64,000 nucleotides of DNA from Lachnospiraceae bacterium (lineage in GTDB: Bacteria; Bacillota; Clostridia; Lachnospirales; Lachnospiraceae): NCBI GenBank assembly GCA_022792885.1, contig JAAWBX010000005.1, forward strand, positions 1 through 64,000, written 5' to 3'. Made by a program: the position numbers and the translations under genes. The notes beneath the pieces were generated by a model that was given only the letters and a program-made list of their open reading frames with translations, searched no databases and was not told the origin of the DNA. This document shows positions 27,126 to 35,281 of the stretch, one piece after another. The number at the start of each line of letters is the position of its first letter. The first letter of the stretch is position 1.

Positions 27126-27930
27126 ATGTGTGATTAAGGAGTGGAACCCCAAGGCAGTAAAGGAATTTATTCCTTCCGCGGCGGTTTCACAGCCTGTCGT
27201 ACGGGAACTGGAAAGTCTGAATCTGGATCTGCCCGTTGAAAAAAGGCAGACGGAGGAGAGGGATTTTTCGGACCAGGTATCGGAGATTCGGTCGGAGGAG
27301 ACGGAAGACGAGGAAGAAAACGATCCGGGGCTGGAGGAGCTTCGACGTCAGGCAGAAGAGCTTCTTGCGAACGCAAGGGCGGAAGCGGAGACTTTGAAAG
27401 AGGAGGCCCGGCAGGAAGGGTATGCGGTGGGTCTGGACGAGGGAAAGCAGGAAGGCGTACTTCAGGCGATGAAGGAACTGCAGGAAACCCTGGCGCATCA
27501 GGAGAGCCTTTTCCGGCAAGAATTGTCGGAGGCTCTTGGCAAGATCGAACAGGCAAAAAACAAATGCCTTCAGAATTATCTGGATCAGCTCAGGGACTGT
27601 TCTTTTGCCGTCGCGGAGAAAGTAATACATACCAGCCTGGAGACCAGCGGCGATATCATCCGGCGAATGATTGTTTTTGAGACAGAGAAGTTGAAAAAAA
27701 CGGCCTGGCTTAAAATATATATGGAGAAGCTGGATTATGATATGATGATGGAGACGGATGCGGATCTGGTGGCGGAACTTTCCAAGGTATCGGATAACAT
27801 TAAGTTTATTGTGATGGAGAAGGAACAGCGGGGAAGCTGTATCATTGAGACCCCGGAAGAAATTCTGGATATTGGAGTCGAGACACAGATGGAGAATATC
27901 CGGGAGATTGCAGGCGCCATACGAGTATAA
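27103..27930 (+). CDS. fliH: Flagellar assembly protein FliH
   Basis: A 275-residue stator-like regulator of the export ATPase FliI. The N-terminal half is acidic and coiled (ELRRQAEELLANARAEAETL), with the EAxxxGxxxGxxxG-like run EEARQEGYAVGLDEGKQEG. The C-terminal half (about residues 150-270) is the V-type ATPase subunit E-like domain containing CSFAVAEKVIHTSL. The start lies inside fliG; ATGs at 27103 and 27109 are equally plausible. It is followed by fliI after 15 bases. Confidence 0.92.
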   Translation: MRMTSSSRCVIKEWNPKAVKEFIPSAAVSQPVVRELESLNLDLPVEKRQTEERDFSDQVSEIRSEETEDEEENDPGLEELRRQAEELLANARAEAETLKEEARQEGYAVGLDEGKQEGVLQAMKELQETLAHQESLFRQELSEALGKIEQAKNKCLQNYLDQLRDCSFAVAEKVIHTSLETSGDIIRRMIVFETEKLKKTAWLKIYMEKLDYDMMMETDADLVAELSKVSDNIKFIVMEKEQRGSCIIETPEEILDIGVETQMENIREIAGAIRV

Positions 27931-27945
27931 AGGAGCGGAAAACAT

Positions 27946-29247
27946 ATGTTCACGAAGCTGCCGCAGTTGATTGCCAATTCGGAGACGGTCAGCCGCATAG
28001 GGAAAATTGAAAATGTGGTTGGCATGTCGGTGGAGGCGTCCGGCGGAAGGAGCAGCATCGGCGATATTGTTATGATCTACAGCGAGGAGCAGAATCGGCA
28101 GATTCGTGCGGAGGTAGTGGGCTTCAAGGAAAACCGTGTGCAGCTTATGGCTTACGAGAATACGAACGGCATCAGTGCGGGCAGTTTTGTGCGAAACACA
28201 AGACGCCGTTTAAAGGTTCCGGTAGGGGATTTTTTAAGAGGCCGTATTATCAATGCGATAGGAGAACCGATCGACGGCCGGCCGGAATTTCAGCCTACCC
28301 GTTATTATTCGGTAGATTCCCCCGGGATCAATCCCCTGGCTCGTCCTCCCATACGGGAACGGCTGGAGTTCGGGGTGAAGGCGATCGACGGACTTAATAC
28401 AATAGGAAAAGGCCAGAGGATCGGTATTTTTGCCGGTTCCGGCGTCGGCAAAAGCACCCTGATGGGAATGATTGCCAAGAATGTGAAGACGGATATCAAT
28501 GTAATCGCGCTGGTGGGCGAGCGTGGCAGAGAGGTACTGGAATTTGTTCAGAAAGATCTGGGTGAGGAAGGGATGAGCCGTTCGGTACTGGTGGTAGCGA
28601 CGTCGGACCAGCCGGCCATGCTGCGAATGAAATGCCCTCTGGTGGCAACCACGATCGCCGAATATTTTCGGGATCAGGGGTGCGACGTACTTCTGATGAT
28701 GGATTCCCTGACCCGTTACGCAATGGCCCAGAGAGAGATCGGCCTTGCGATCGGAGAGCCGCCGATCGCAAGAGGTTATACACCTTCCATTTATGCGGAG
28801 TTTCCCAAGCTTCTGGAACGAAGCGGGAATTTTAATCGCGGTTCTATTACAGGTGTATATACTGTATTAGTAGAAGGTGATGACACCAATGAGCCGATTT
28901 CCGATACCGTCCGGGGGATTTTGGACGGACATATCGTTTTAAGCCGTCAATTAGCCAACGAGAATCATTTTCCGGCGATTGACATTGGGGCCAGCATCTC
29001 AAGACTTATGGTGGAGATTGTTCCGCCGGAGCATAAGCAGGTGGATTCTCGTTTTCGTAACCTGCTTGCGCTGTATCAGAAGAATGCCGATCTGATAGCG
29101 ATCGGCGCATACAAGAAAGGTACGAACGCCGCCCTGGATGAGGCGGTATCCAAAATAAACGAGATGAATGCATTTTTAAAGCAGGAGATCCACGAGAGCT
29201 TTTCGTACGAGGAGACGGTGAGACGGATGGCATCGATTGCCGGATAA
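27946..29247 (+). CDS. fliI: Flagellar export ATPase FliI
   Basis: A 433-residue AAA/F1-type ATPase that powers unloading of flagellar export substrates. Walker A GSGVGKST is at about residues 164-171, Walker B lies in DVLLMMDSLTRYAMAQREIG, and the family blocks PPIARGYTPSIYAELP-like and DGHIVLSRQLA are present. The C-terminal helical domain ends the protein. AAAGGAG precedes the ATG. It is flanked by fliH and fliJ as in most flagellar operons. Confidence 0.97.
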   Translation: MFTKLPQLIANSETVSRIGKIENVVGMSVEASGGRSSIGDIVMIYSEEQNRQIRAEVVGFKENRVQLMAYENTNGISAGSFVRNTRRRLKVPVGDFLRGRIINAIGEPIDGRPEFQPTRYYSVDSPGINPLARPPIRERLEFGVKAIDGLNTIGKGQRIGIFAGSGVGKSTLMGMIAKNVKTDINVIALVGERGREVLEFVQKDLGEEGMSRSVLVVATSDQPAMLRMKCPLVATTIAEYFRDQGCDVLLMMDSLTRYAMAQREIGLAIGEPPIARGYTPSIYAEFPKLLERSGNFNRGSITGVYTVLVEGDDTNEPISDTVRGILDGHIVLSRQLANENHFPAIDIGASISRLMVEIVPPEHKQVDSRFRNLLALYQKNADLIAIGAYKKGTNAALDEAVSKINEMNAFLKQEIHESFSYEETVRRMASIAG

Positions 29248-29262
29248 TGGAGGAATTTTCAG

Positions 29263-29721
29263 GTGAAGCGCTTTCGTTACAGTCTGGATACGGTATTAAG
29301 TTACAAGACACAGGTTTTGGACGGCTTAAAAAGAGAACACGCCGCCATGCTGAAAAAGGTGAATGACAAAAAAGAGGAGATCCGGCAGCTTAACGGAGAA
29401 CTCTGCGAGTTTGAAGGGAGCTTTGACGAGACAAAATCGGCCGGAGCATCGATTGAGACGTATCTTCTTTACGATATGTGTATTGATCGGAAGAAGGAGC
29501 AGATCGAACAGGAAAAAGAACATCTTGTTATTTTGAAAAAACGGGAAGAGAAAAAGAAAATTGAAGTGATAGACGCGAAAGTAGATACTTCCAAATTTGA
29601 AAAACTGAAGGATAGGCGGCTTCAGGAATACCGGGCCGCGGAACAGAAAGAGGAAGAGGCGTTTGTGGAAGAGTTTGTTATCCACAATATGATTGCCGAG
29701 AGCTTGGGTTATCGGGGATAG
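29263..29721 (+). CDS. fliJ: Flagellar export protein FliJ
   Basis: A 152-residue, strongly charged antiparallel coiled-coil protein that inserts into the FliI ring and links it to FlhA. The start MKRFRYSLDTVLSYK is typical, and the rest is heptad-rich (for example LKDRRLQEYRAAEQKEEEAF). The start is a GTG with TGGAGGA upstream. It is followed by a 114-base gap holding three consecutive hairpins before fliK. Confidence 0.9.
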   Translation: MKRFRYSLDTVLSYKTQVLDGLKREHAAMLKKVNDKKEEIRQLNGELCEFEGSFDETKSAGASIETYLLYDMCIDRKKEQIEQEKEHLVILKKREEKKKIEVIDAKVDTSKFEKLKDRRLQEYRAAEQKEEEAFVEEFVIHNMIAESLGYRG

Positions 29722-29742
29722 TCCGGGGTTGATAAAAAAGGT

Positions 29743-29809
29743 AATCACAGCTTTTATGCTGTTGATTATAGAGCGTCCGAATGGACGTAAAAAGTCCCGT
29801 GAAACGGGC
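29743..29809 (+). other. Three consecutive hairpins in fliJ-fliK gap
   Basis: Stem-loops occur in series: AATCACAGC / GCTGTTGATT (29743-29767, loop TTTTAT, one bulge), GCGTCC / GGACGT (29773-29788, loop GAAT) and CCCGT / ACGGG (29796-29808, loop GAA). No T run follows, so this is not a plain terminator. It may be a structured leader or processing region for fliK. It does not fit the cyclic-di-GMP riboswitch patterns I know. Confidence 0.55.
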
Positions 29810-29835
29810 AAATAAAGAAAGAAAGGAGGAAGTGT

Positions 29836-31110
29836 ATGGAAAAGATTCAAACAGAAGCGATACTCCCCATTCAAGCGGGTATTAAAACCCGGAAGTATGC
29901 GGCGGGTGAAGCCGATCTTTCGTTTGACCGTCTGCTAAAAGAGCGGAATCAGGCCGCGGAAGGTAAGTCCGAGAACGCTTCCGTTTCCGGAGGCGGTTCG
30001 AAAAAGCCGGCTTTAAGCGGCGGGAAAGATAAATCCTTTGCGTCTGAAAAGGACGGGGAATCGGATTTGAACGCTGCGGATATTGGCGGGTTCGACGGAG
30101 TTTCGGGAGAAAATCTCATTCTTTCCGCACTGTTTTTCCCGTTTTCGGAGAATATGGATCCGATTTCGGAGGAGAAGGCCGGGACTGAAGAAATTCTGGC
30201 GGGTATTTCCGGAACCGTGGAAGAGATAACCGTTGAGAACGGGATGCTGCAGACGGTCGGGGAAAAGGCTCCTGACGGGAACGCTGCGGAAGTTCGGATG
30301 TCCGTTTTGGGGGAAGATCCGCAGATGCCGCCGGAAGAACTGACGGTGGAAGCCGGAGAGATTTCTTCCGTTTTACAGAAACCCGTTCAGACAGGGAAGG
30401 CCGCGGAAGGGAACGAACCGAAAAAACCGGAGATGGTTTCCGAGTCGAAGCCGGAGGAAGATGTGTTTTTTAAGGAAGTGCAGACAAAGCCGGTTTCTGC
30501 GTCGGAGGCGGGCGGAGCTTCCGCACGGCAGGCATTTCAGGAATTGTCGCCGGAAGTGAAGGAAGAGCTTGTACCGGAAAAAAGCCGGGAAGCCCGAAGC
30601 GATGTAAGTGAAGAGCCGGATGTCGAGACACGGTTTTTACGGACGGCAGATATGCAGCCTCGCGAGTATTTGCGGGCGGAGACAGAGACGCCGGTTTCCA
30701 TACCGGTTAAGACGACCCCGTCTTCCCTCGTGGACGATGTGGGAAAAACGCTGGCTCAAAAGTTTCCCCAGAATAACAGGATCTTAACAATCGAGCTGGA
30801 GCCTGCTTCTTTGGGGCGGTTGACAATTAAAGTCCTGTATGAGGACGGGAAAGCGACGGTTTCGATACTGTCGTCCAATCCGAAAACTTTGGAACTTCTA
30901 AGCGCGCGGGCGACGGAGCTGGCTTCGATCCTGGAAGAGAGGACCGGTCAGGAGACGCTTATTTACACGCAGCCTTCGGAATCGGAGCAGCCCTTTGACG
31001 AGAAACAGGGAGAAGAGCAGCAAAAAGAACAAAATCCGGACGGACGGGAACACAGGGAGCCGGACGGACAGGATTCCTTCGCGCAACAGCTTAGACTGGG
31101 GCTGGTTTAG
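29836..31110 (+). CDS. fliK: Flagellar hook-length control protein FliK
   Basis: A 424-residue secreted molecular ruler. The long N-terminal part is Glu/Ser/Ala-rich and of low complexity, as usual for rulers. The C-terminal Flg_hook domain (about residues 290-385) reads FPQNNRILTIELEPASLGRL and continues with a strand block carrying a TVSILSSNPKTLELL-type motif. It ends with a Gln/Glu-rich tail. The ATG has AAAGGAGGAAG upstream. Placement before flgD is typical. The N-terminal sequence is poorly conserved, so the call rests on the C domain and context. Confidence 0.9.
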   Translation: MEKIQTEAILPIQAGIKTRKYAAGEADLSFDRLLKERNQAAEGKSENASVSGGGSKKPALSGGKDKSFASEKDGESDLNAADIGGFDGVSGENLILSALFFPFSENMDPISEEKAGTEEILAGISGTVEEITVENGMLQTVGEKAPDGNAAEVRMSVLGEDPQMPPEELTVEAGEISSVLQKPVQTGKAAEGNEPKKPEMVSESKPEEDVFFKEVQTKPVSASEAGGASARQAFQELSPEVKEELVPEKSREARSDVSEEPDVETRFLRTADMQPREYLRAETETPVSIPVKTTPSSLVDDVGKTLAQKFPQNNRILTIELEPASLGRLTIKVLYEDGKATVSILSSNPKTLELLSARATELASILEERTGQETLIYTQPSESEQPFDEKQGEEQQKEQNPDGREHREPDGQDSFAQQLRLGLV

Positions 31111-31187
31111 CGCCGATCTAAGGGGATTGAAAAAATATTGCGAAAGCTCTTTTAGAAGGGTACATTTGCAGGAAAGGAGAATGAATT

Positions 31188-31688
31188 ATGCCGGATGTTA
31201 ACAGTATCAGTACAACATATGATCCCTACAGCAGCACGAGATATACGGCAAAAAGCAATTCAAAAAATACGCTGACCATTACCAACTTTATTCAGCTTCT
31301 GGCGGTACAGCTTCAGAATCAGGATATGACCAATCCGATGGATAACAGTGAGATGATGAACCAGATGACGCAGATGGCAATGGTGCAGGCCTTGTCTACC
31401 ATGACGGAAACCATGACGGCCGGCAGCGCAATGGATATGACCGTTTATGCGGCTGGTTTGATGGGGAAAGAGGTCACGGTAGCCGTTATGCAGGAAAACG
31501 CGAATGGGACTTTGACTCTGGCGGGAAGTAAAAAGGGCGTGATTGAGTCCGTGAATCTGTCCGGAAGCGCGCCTACCTTCCGATTGAAAGACGATGATAC
31601 GGATTATCCGCTGGCTTATTTGATGGGGCTCGGCGATGTCACCGACTCAGTCGAGAACGGGAATGAAAGCGGAACAGACCTGACATAA
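31188..31688 (+). CDS. flgD: Flagellar hook-capping protein FlgD
   Basis: A 166-residue cap that guides hook subunit assembly. The conserved N-terminal region shows FIQLLAVQLQNQDMTNPMDN followed by a MNQMTQMAMVQALSTM helix, the classic FlgD pattern. The C-terminal half is a short beta-rich segment. It lacks the longer FlgD tudor/Ig part seen in Gram-negative bacteria, which is normal for Clostridia. AAAGGAG precedes the start. Confidence 0.95.
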   Translation: MPDVNSISTTYDPYSSTRYTAKSNSKNTLTITNFIQLLAVQLQNQDMTNPMDNSEMMNQMTQMAMVQALSTMTETMTAGSAMDMTVYAAGLMGKEVTVAVMQENANGTLTLAGSKKGVIESVNLSGSAPTFRLKDDDTDYPLAYLMGLGDVTDSVENGNESGTDLT

Positions 31689-31705
31689 GAAATGAGGTCA
31701 AGGGT

Positions 31706-32089
31706 ATGAACATAAACGAGATACACAAGCTTCCAGGTGGACGAAATAGCGGTATTGGTCAGATAAATATAGATCGGGACCTTGCGGGCGAGTCTGCGTT
31801 CGGCGAAATGCTGAAGACAAAATCGCTGGAAAGCCAAGGCTTAAATTTCTCCAAACATGCGGCGAAACGCATGGATGAGAGAGGAATTGCGATGAGTGAT
31901 CAACTGCTTGGCAGTCTGGAACAGGCAGTAGAGGGAGCAAGACAAAAAGGCGCGAGGGATGTGGCCGTGATCGGCCGTCAGGGCGTGTTTATCGTGAATG
32001 TTCCCAATAATGTAGTAGTGACGACCATGTCGGCGGACGACATGAAAGATCGTATTTTTACGAATATCGACAGTGCTGTCATTTTATAA
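31706..32089 (+). CDS. TIGR02530-type flagellar operon protein
   Basis: A 127-residue small protein found between flgD and flgE in Firmicutes flagellar operons. The family core is LNFSKHAAKRMDERGI, followed by a helix and the strands DVAVIGRQGVFIVNVPNNVVV, ending with an acidic segment and FTNIDSAVIL. Its biochemical role is not established; position suggests work in hook assembly. It is 18 bases after flgD, with a weak GAGGT-type ribosome site. Confidence 0.9.
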   Translation: MNINEIHKLPGGRNSGIGQINIDRDLAGESAFGEMLKTKSLESQGLNFSKHAAKRMDERGIAMSDQLLGSLEQAVEGARQKGARDVAVIGRQGVFIVNVPNNVVVTTMSADDMKDRIFTNIDSAVIL

Positions 32090-32114
32090 CAGCAGGACCG
32101 GAAAGGAGGCTGAG

Positions 32115-32137
32115 CCGGACGCCTGATGTGCGTTCGG
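32115..32137 (+). other. Hairpin before flgE
   Basis: CCGGACGC and GCGTTCGG pair over eight bases (one G-U) around a seven-base loop, 24 bases before the flgE start. It lies between an orphan AAAGGAGG at about 32103 and the real flgE ribosome site, so it could affect flgE translation or mRNA stability. Confidence 0.5.
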
Positions 32138-32160
32138 AGTGACAGCGGAAAGGAAAGAAA

Positions 32161-33246
32161 ATGTTAAGAGCAATGGATTCGGCAGTCGCAGGGCTGCGGG
32201 CGCATCAGAACAAACTGGACGTAATCGGTCACAATATTGCCAATGTTAATACGGCCGGTTATAAAACTCAGAGTTATATGTTTAAGGAGGCCATGTATCA
32301 GACCTCCACGACTTCGACCAGCGGCTCCGGTAGCGCCGGCGGTTCAGGCGGTGTGAACGCGGCTCAGTACGGTTATGGTACGATGATGGGTTCGATTTCG
32401 GTTGATATGACGGCCAGCACCCCGACCCAGATGGGAGGCCTGACGGCTGCGATCGACGGCGAAGGGTTTTTTATGACGCTGGCGAATGTGATTACGGCCG
32501 GGATTGATCAGAGCGGCGACGTTTCCACGAACAGCGAAACGTTGAAGGGAAATAACTTCCAGTATACCCGTGTGGGTCAGTTTAAGATCGACAGCGACGG
32601 TTATCTGGTGGACAGCAACAGCAACAATTTTATCTATGGCTATCGCACGGATATTACTGGGAATGTCAAAGATAAGGACGGTAATGATGTTTTAGACAGC
32701 GCCGGCAATCCGATTCCGAACAGCGCTTTTGAGAGTCAGGAATTTGATAAGTCGAAACTTCAGGCGATCCGTGTATGTCAGGAGGACGGAACGTTTTCCG
32801 ATCTGGAGGGTGAGATTGCCCTGGCGAACAGTGTAAAGATCGACAGCGAAGGAAAAATCACGATCGGGATTAAGGTAACTCAGCAGGTTGCGACGGGCGA
32901 GACGGATGGGGCCGGCAATCCGGTTATGAGAGACGAAGTGGTTATTAAGGAGGCCATTATCGGTCAGGTGGCGATCGCCACATTCCAGAACCAGGAAGGT
33001 CTGACCAAGTCGGGCGGCAGTTATTACACGGCGTCCCGGACCGACAACTCCGGTCTTTGCGCGGCTTCGGCGCCCGGGGACGGCGGGAGCTCTTCCCTGA
33101 TCACGGGGTATGTAGAAGCGTCCAATGTAGATATGGCAAAAGAATTTTCGGAATTGATCACGACTCAGAGAGGCTTTCAGGCCAATTCCAAGATCATTAC
33201 GGTCAGCGATCAGATACTCGAAGAACTTGTTAATATGAAGCGTTAA
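32161..33246 (+). CDS. flgE: Flagellar hook protein FlgE
   Basis: A 361-residue hook subunit. The N-terminal rod/hook signature reads LDVIGHNIANVNTAGYKTQ, the FlgE/F/G middle domain contains GGLTAAIDGEGFFM, and the C-terminal helix includes NVDMAKEFSELITTQRGFQA and ILEELVNMKR. A Ser/Gly-rich insertion sits at about residues 49-67. It is shorter than some hook proteins but typical for Clostridia. The ribosome site is GGAAAGGAAAG close to the ATG. Confidence 0.93.
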   Translation: MLRAMDSAVAGLRAHQNKLDVIGHNIANVNTAGYKTQSYMFKEAMYQTSTTSTSGSGSAGGSGGVNAAQYGYGTMMGSISVDMTASTPTQMGGLTAAIDGEGFFMTLANVITAGIDQSGDVSTNSETLKGNNFQYTRVGQFKIDSDGYLVDSNSNNFIYGYRTDITGNVKDKDGNDVLDSAGNPIPNSAFESQEFDKSKLQAIRVCQEDGTFSDLEGEIALANSVKIDSEGKITIGIKVTQQVATGETDGAGNPVMRDEVVIKEAIIGQVAIATFQNQEGLTKSGGSYYTASRTDNSGLCAASAPGDGGSSSLITGYVEASNVDMAKEFSELITTQRGFQANSKIITVSDQILEELVNMKR

Positions 33247-33261
33247 GCAGGATGTGGCTGA

Positions 33262-33286
33262 CAGCCGGCTACTTCACGGCCGGCTG
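33262..33286 (+). other. Perfect hairpin between flgE and flbD
   Basis: CAGCCGGC and GCCGGCTG form a perfect eight-base stem around a nine-base loop, 16 bases after the flgE stop. No T run follows. It probably stabilises the flgE transcript end or mildly attenuates downstream transcription. Confidence 0.6.
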
Positions 33287-33331
33287 CCGGCACAGAAGAA
33301 ACTCTATGGGAATCAGAAGAGGGGATTTTGC

Positions 33332-33544
33332 ATGGTTAAACTGATGGGTTTGGACGGAACGATTTTATACGTAAATTATTTTCAGATTTTATATATCGAA
33401 CAGATCCCCGAGACAAAAGTAATTATGAGTAACGGTCATTATTATCTGGTAAAAGACTCGGTCGAGTCGATACAGGAACAGATTGTTTCGTTTTTGCGTA
33501 GCTGTCTTGCCGCGGAAAAAAGAGAATTGCTGGCAGACAATTAA
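33332..33544 (+). CDS. flbD: Flagellar protein FlbD (SwrD-like)
   Basis: A 70-residue protein of the FlbD family, found after flgE and before motA in Firmicutes and spirochaetes. It starts MVKLMGLDGTILYVN and continues with strands to YYLVKDSVESIQEQIV, the typical family order (target residues often being LNG...I..N). In Bacillus subtilis the homologue SwrD raises motor power. I used the ATG at 33332 with AGAGGGG upstream; a longer reading begins in flgE's 3' region. Confidence 0.9.
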   Translation: MVKLMGLDGTILYVNYFQILYIEQIPETKVIMSNGHYYLVKDSVESIQEQIVSFLRSCLAAEKRELLADN

Positions 33545-33570
33545 ATGTAGGTACAGAGGAGGAATTAGAG

Positions 33571-34398
33571 ATGGATCCTACATGGTTACTTGGAGTGATA
33601 TTAGGCGCGGCGTTGATCGTTAACGGTATCGGTATGGATAAGCTGGGGAATTTTATCGATATGCCCAGTGTGGTAATCGTACTTGGCGGTACCGTTGCAG
33701 CGTTGATTGCAAGTTATCCGTTTTCGATTTTGAAAGAAGTCCCCAAACATTTGATTTTGATCATTCGTGGGGGAAGAAAATACAGCATTCCCAAGTTGAT
33801 CGACCAGCTTGTGGATCTGGCTATGATCGCCAGACAGAGCGGCCTTCTGGCCTTGGAGGAAAAGGCTGAGGAGATCAAGAGCCCGTTTTTAAAACAGAGT
33901 ATTTTGATGATCGTGGACGCCAGCGACCCGGATAAAGTTCAGGCCGCGCTGGAAAAAGAGATGGAGACAATGATCATCCGTCACGATCAGGCCGCGGGGG
34001 TGTATGAGAAGGGTTCGGCTTACGCGCCGGCTTTTGGTATGATCGGAACTCTGGTAGGTCTGATCAACATGCTGAAAGGAATGAATCTGGAGGATTCGGA
34101 CGGCGCTTCCTCCATGGGGGAAGACATGGGTGTCGCGTTGATCACGACGTTTTACGGCAGTACGCTGGCCAATCTGATTTTCCAGCCTATTGCAAAGAAG
34201 CTGAGAATCCTGGAAGATGAGGAAGAATTGTATTGTTCGATTGTTATTGAAGGCGTTCTTGCCATTATGGCGGGCGATAACCCGAAAACTTTACGGGAAC
34301 GGCTTCTGTCTTCCCTGAAACAGAGCACGAAGAAAAAGCTTTTGGCGAAGGCGGAAAAAGCGGGCCCGGCCACGGATGAGGGAGGCGGCGAAGGATGA
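33571..34398 (+). CDS. motA: Flagellar motor stator protein MotA
   Basis: A 275-residue proton-channel stator subunit with four hydrophobic spans: about residues 4-20 and 32-50, then 148-170 and 183-205 after a large cytoplasmic loop. Family blocks are VVLGGTVAALIASYP, the charged loop that contacts FliG, and YAPAFGMIGTLVGLINML leading to GVALITTFYGSTLANLIFQP. AGAGGAGG precedes the start. It overlaps motB by four bases (ATGA), which couples synthesis of the partners. Confidence 0.95.
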   Translation: MDPTWLLGVILGAALIVNGIGMDKLGNFIDMPSVVIVLGGTVAALIASYPFSILKEVPKHLILIIRGGRKYSIPKLIDQLVDLAMIARQSGLLALEEKAEEIKSPFLKQSILMIVDASDPDKVQAALEKEMETMIIRHDQAAGVYEKGSAYAPAFGMIGTLVGLINMLKGMNLEDSDGASSMGEDMGVALITTFYGSTLANLIFQPIAKKLRILEDEEELYCSIVIEGVLAIMAGDNPKTLRERLLSSLKQSTKKKLLAKAEKAGPATDEGGGEG

Positions 34399-35264
34399 AA
34401 AAACGCAGCGGCGGCGAAGGAGACTGCGGAAGCTGGATGGATACATATGGCGATATGGTGACGCTTCTGCTGTGTTTCTTCGTTATGCTTTATTCGATGT
34501 CCACATTGAATGAAGAGAAGTGGCGGGTTTTTGTCCAGAGCATTCATCCGATCACCGATACGTCCGATACGCAGATCATTGTAAATGAGACTCTGGGAGA
34601 AGAAGATGTGGAGGGGATGCCCGAGTTACCGCCGGCAGAGGAACAGGAGATTGATCCGGAGACGCTGTATCTGCAGCTGATTGAACAGCTAAACGCACAG
34701 GGCGTGGAGGGTGTGACGGTTTCCCGGGGAGAAGATTACACTTACATTATTTTCCAGGACCGGGCTTTTTTTGAGGGTGACAGTTCGGAGATTACCCCCC
34801 AAGGACAGCAGATACTGGGAATTTTCTGTAACGTGATAGCGCCTTTGTCCCAGGAGATCTCGATTATCAATATTATGGCTCATACGGCTCAGGGCGATCC
34901 GAATCAACCTAATGAACCTCATGGGGATCGGGTACTCTCGGGGATGCGGGCGGCGGAGGTCAGTTCCTTCATTCAGATGCAAAATGTGATCGGGGCGGAT
35001 AAACTCGTGGGTATCAGTTACGGTCAGTGGAGGCCGATCGATACCAATAACACGCGGGAAGGAAGAGCCAGAAACCGTCGCGTAGAGATTCTTGTAGTGG
35101 ACGACGGCGCGAGCGTACGCGCCCTGAACGAATATTATGAGGAGTTCAACAGCGGGGTTAATGCAGATAAAACTACGGTAACGACCGGGGTGCCGGCCCA
35201 GCAGGAAACGGGTTTTGCTCTTCCGGACGGAGGAGATGAACCGAGTCCGGCCGCGATAGAATAA
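34395..35264 (+). CDS. motB: Flagellar motor stator protein MotB
   Basis: A 289-residue stator subunit anchored to peptidoglycan. The single span begins just after WMDTYGDMVTLLLCFFVMLY, where Asp20 is the expected proton-binding residue. The OmpA-like domain (about residues 115-250) carries the peptidoglycan-binding segment NTREGRARNRRVEILV. The next gene is fliM after 17 bases; the usual fliL is absent. Confidence 0.95.
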   Translation: MKKRSGGEGDCGSWMDTYGDMVTLLLCFFVMLYSMSTLNEEKWRVFVQSIHPITDTSDTQIIVNETLGEEDVEGMPELPPAEEQEIDPETLYLQLIEQLNAQGVEGVTVSRGEDYTYIIFQDRAFFEGDSSEITPQGQQILGIFCNVIAPLSQEISIINIMAHTAQGDPNQPNEPHGDRVLSGMRAAEVSSFIQMQNVIGADKLVGISYGQWRPIDTNNTREGRARNRRVEILVVDDGASVRALNEYYEEFNSGVNADKTTVTTGVPAQQETGFALPDGGDEPSPAAIE

Positions 35265-35281
35265 GAAAAGGTGACGAAACA

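Noticed and set aside
29722-29835. Cyclic-di-GMP riboswitch before fliK
   Set aside because: Hairpins exist, but the conserved GCACAG/GGCAAACC elements and the tetraloop receptor layout are not present.
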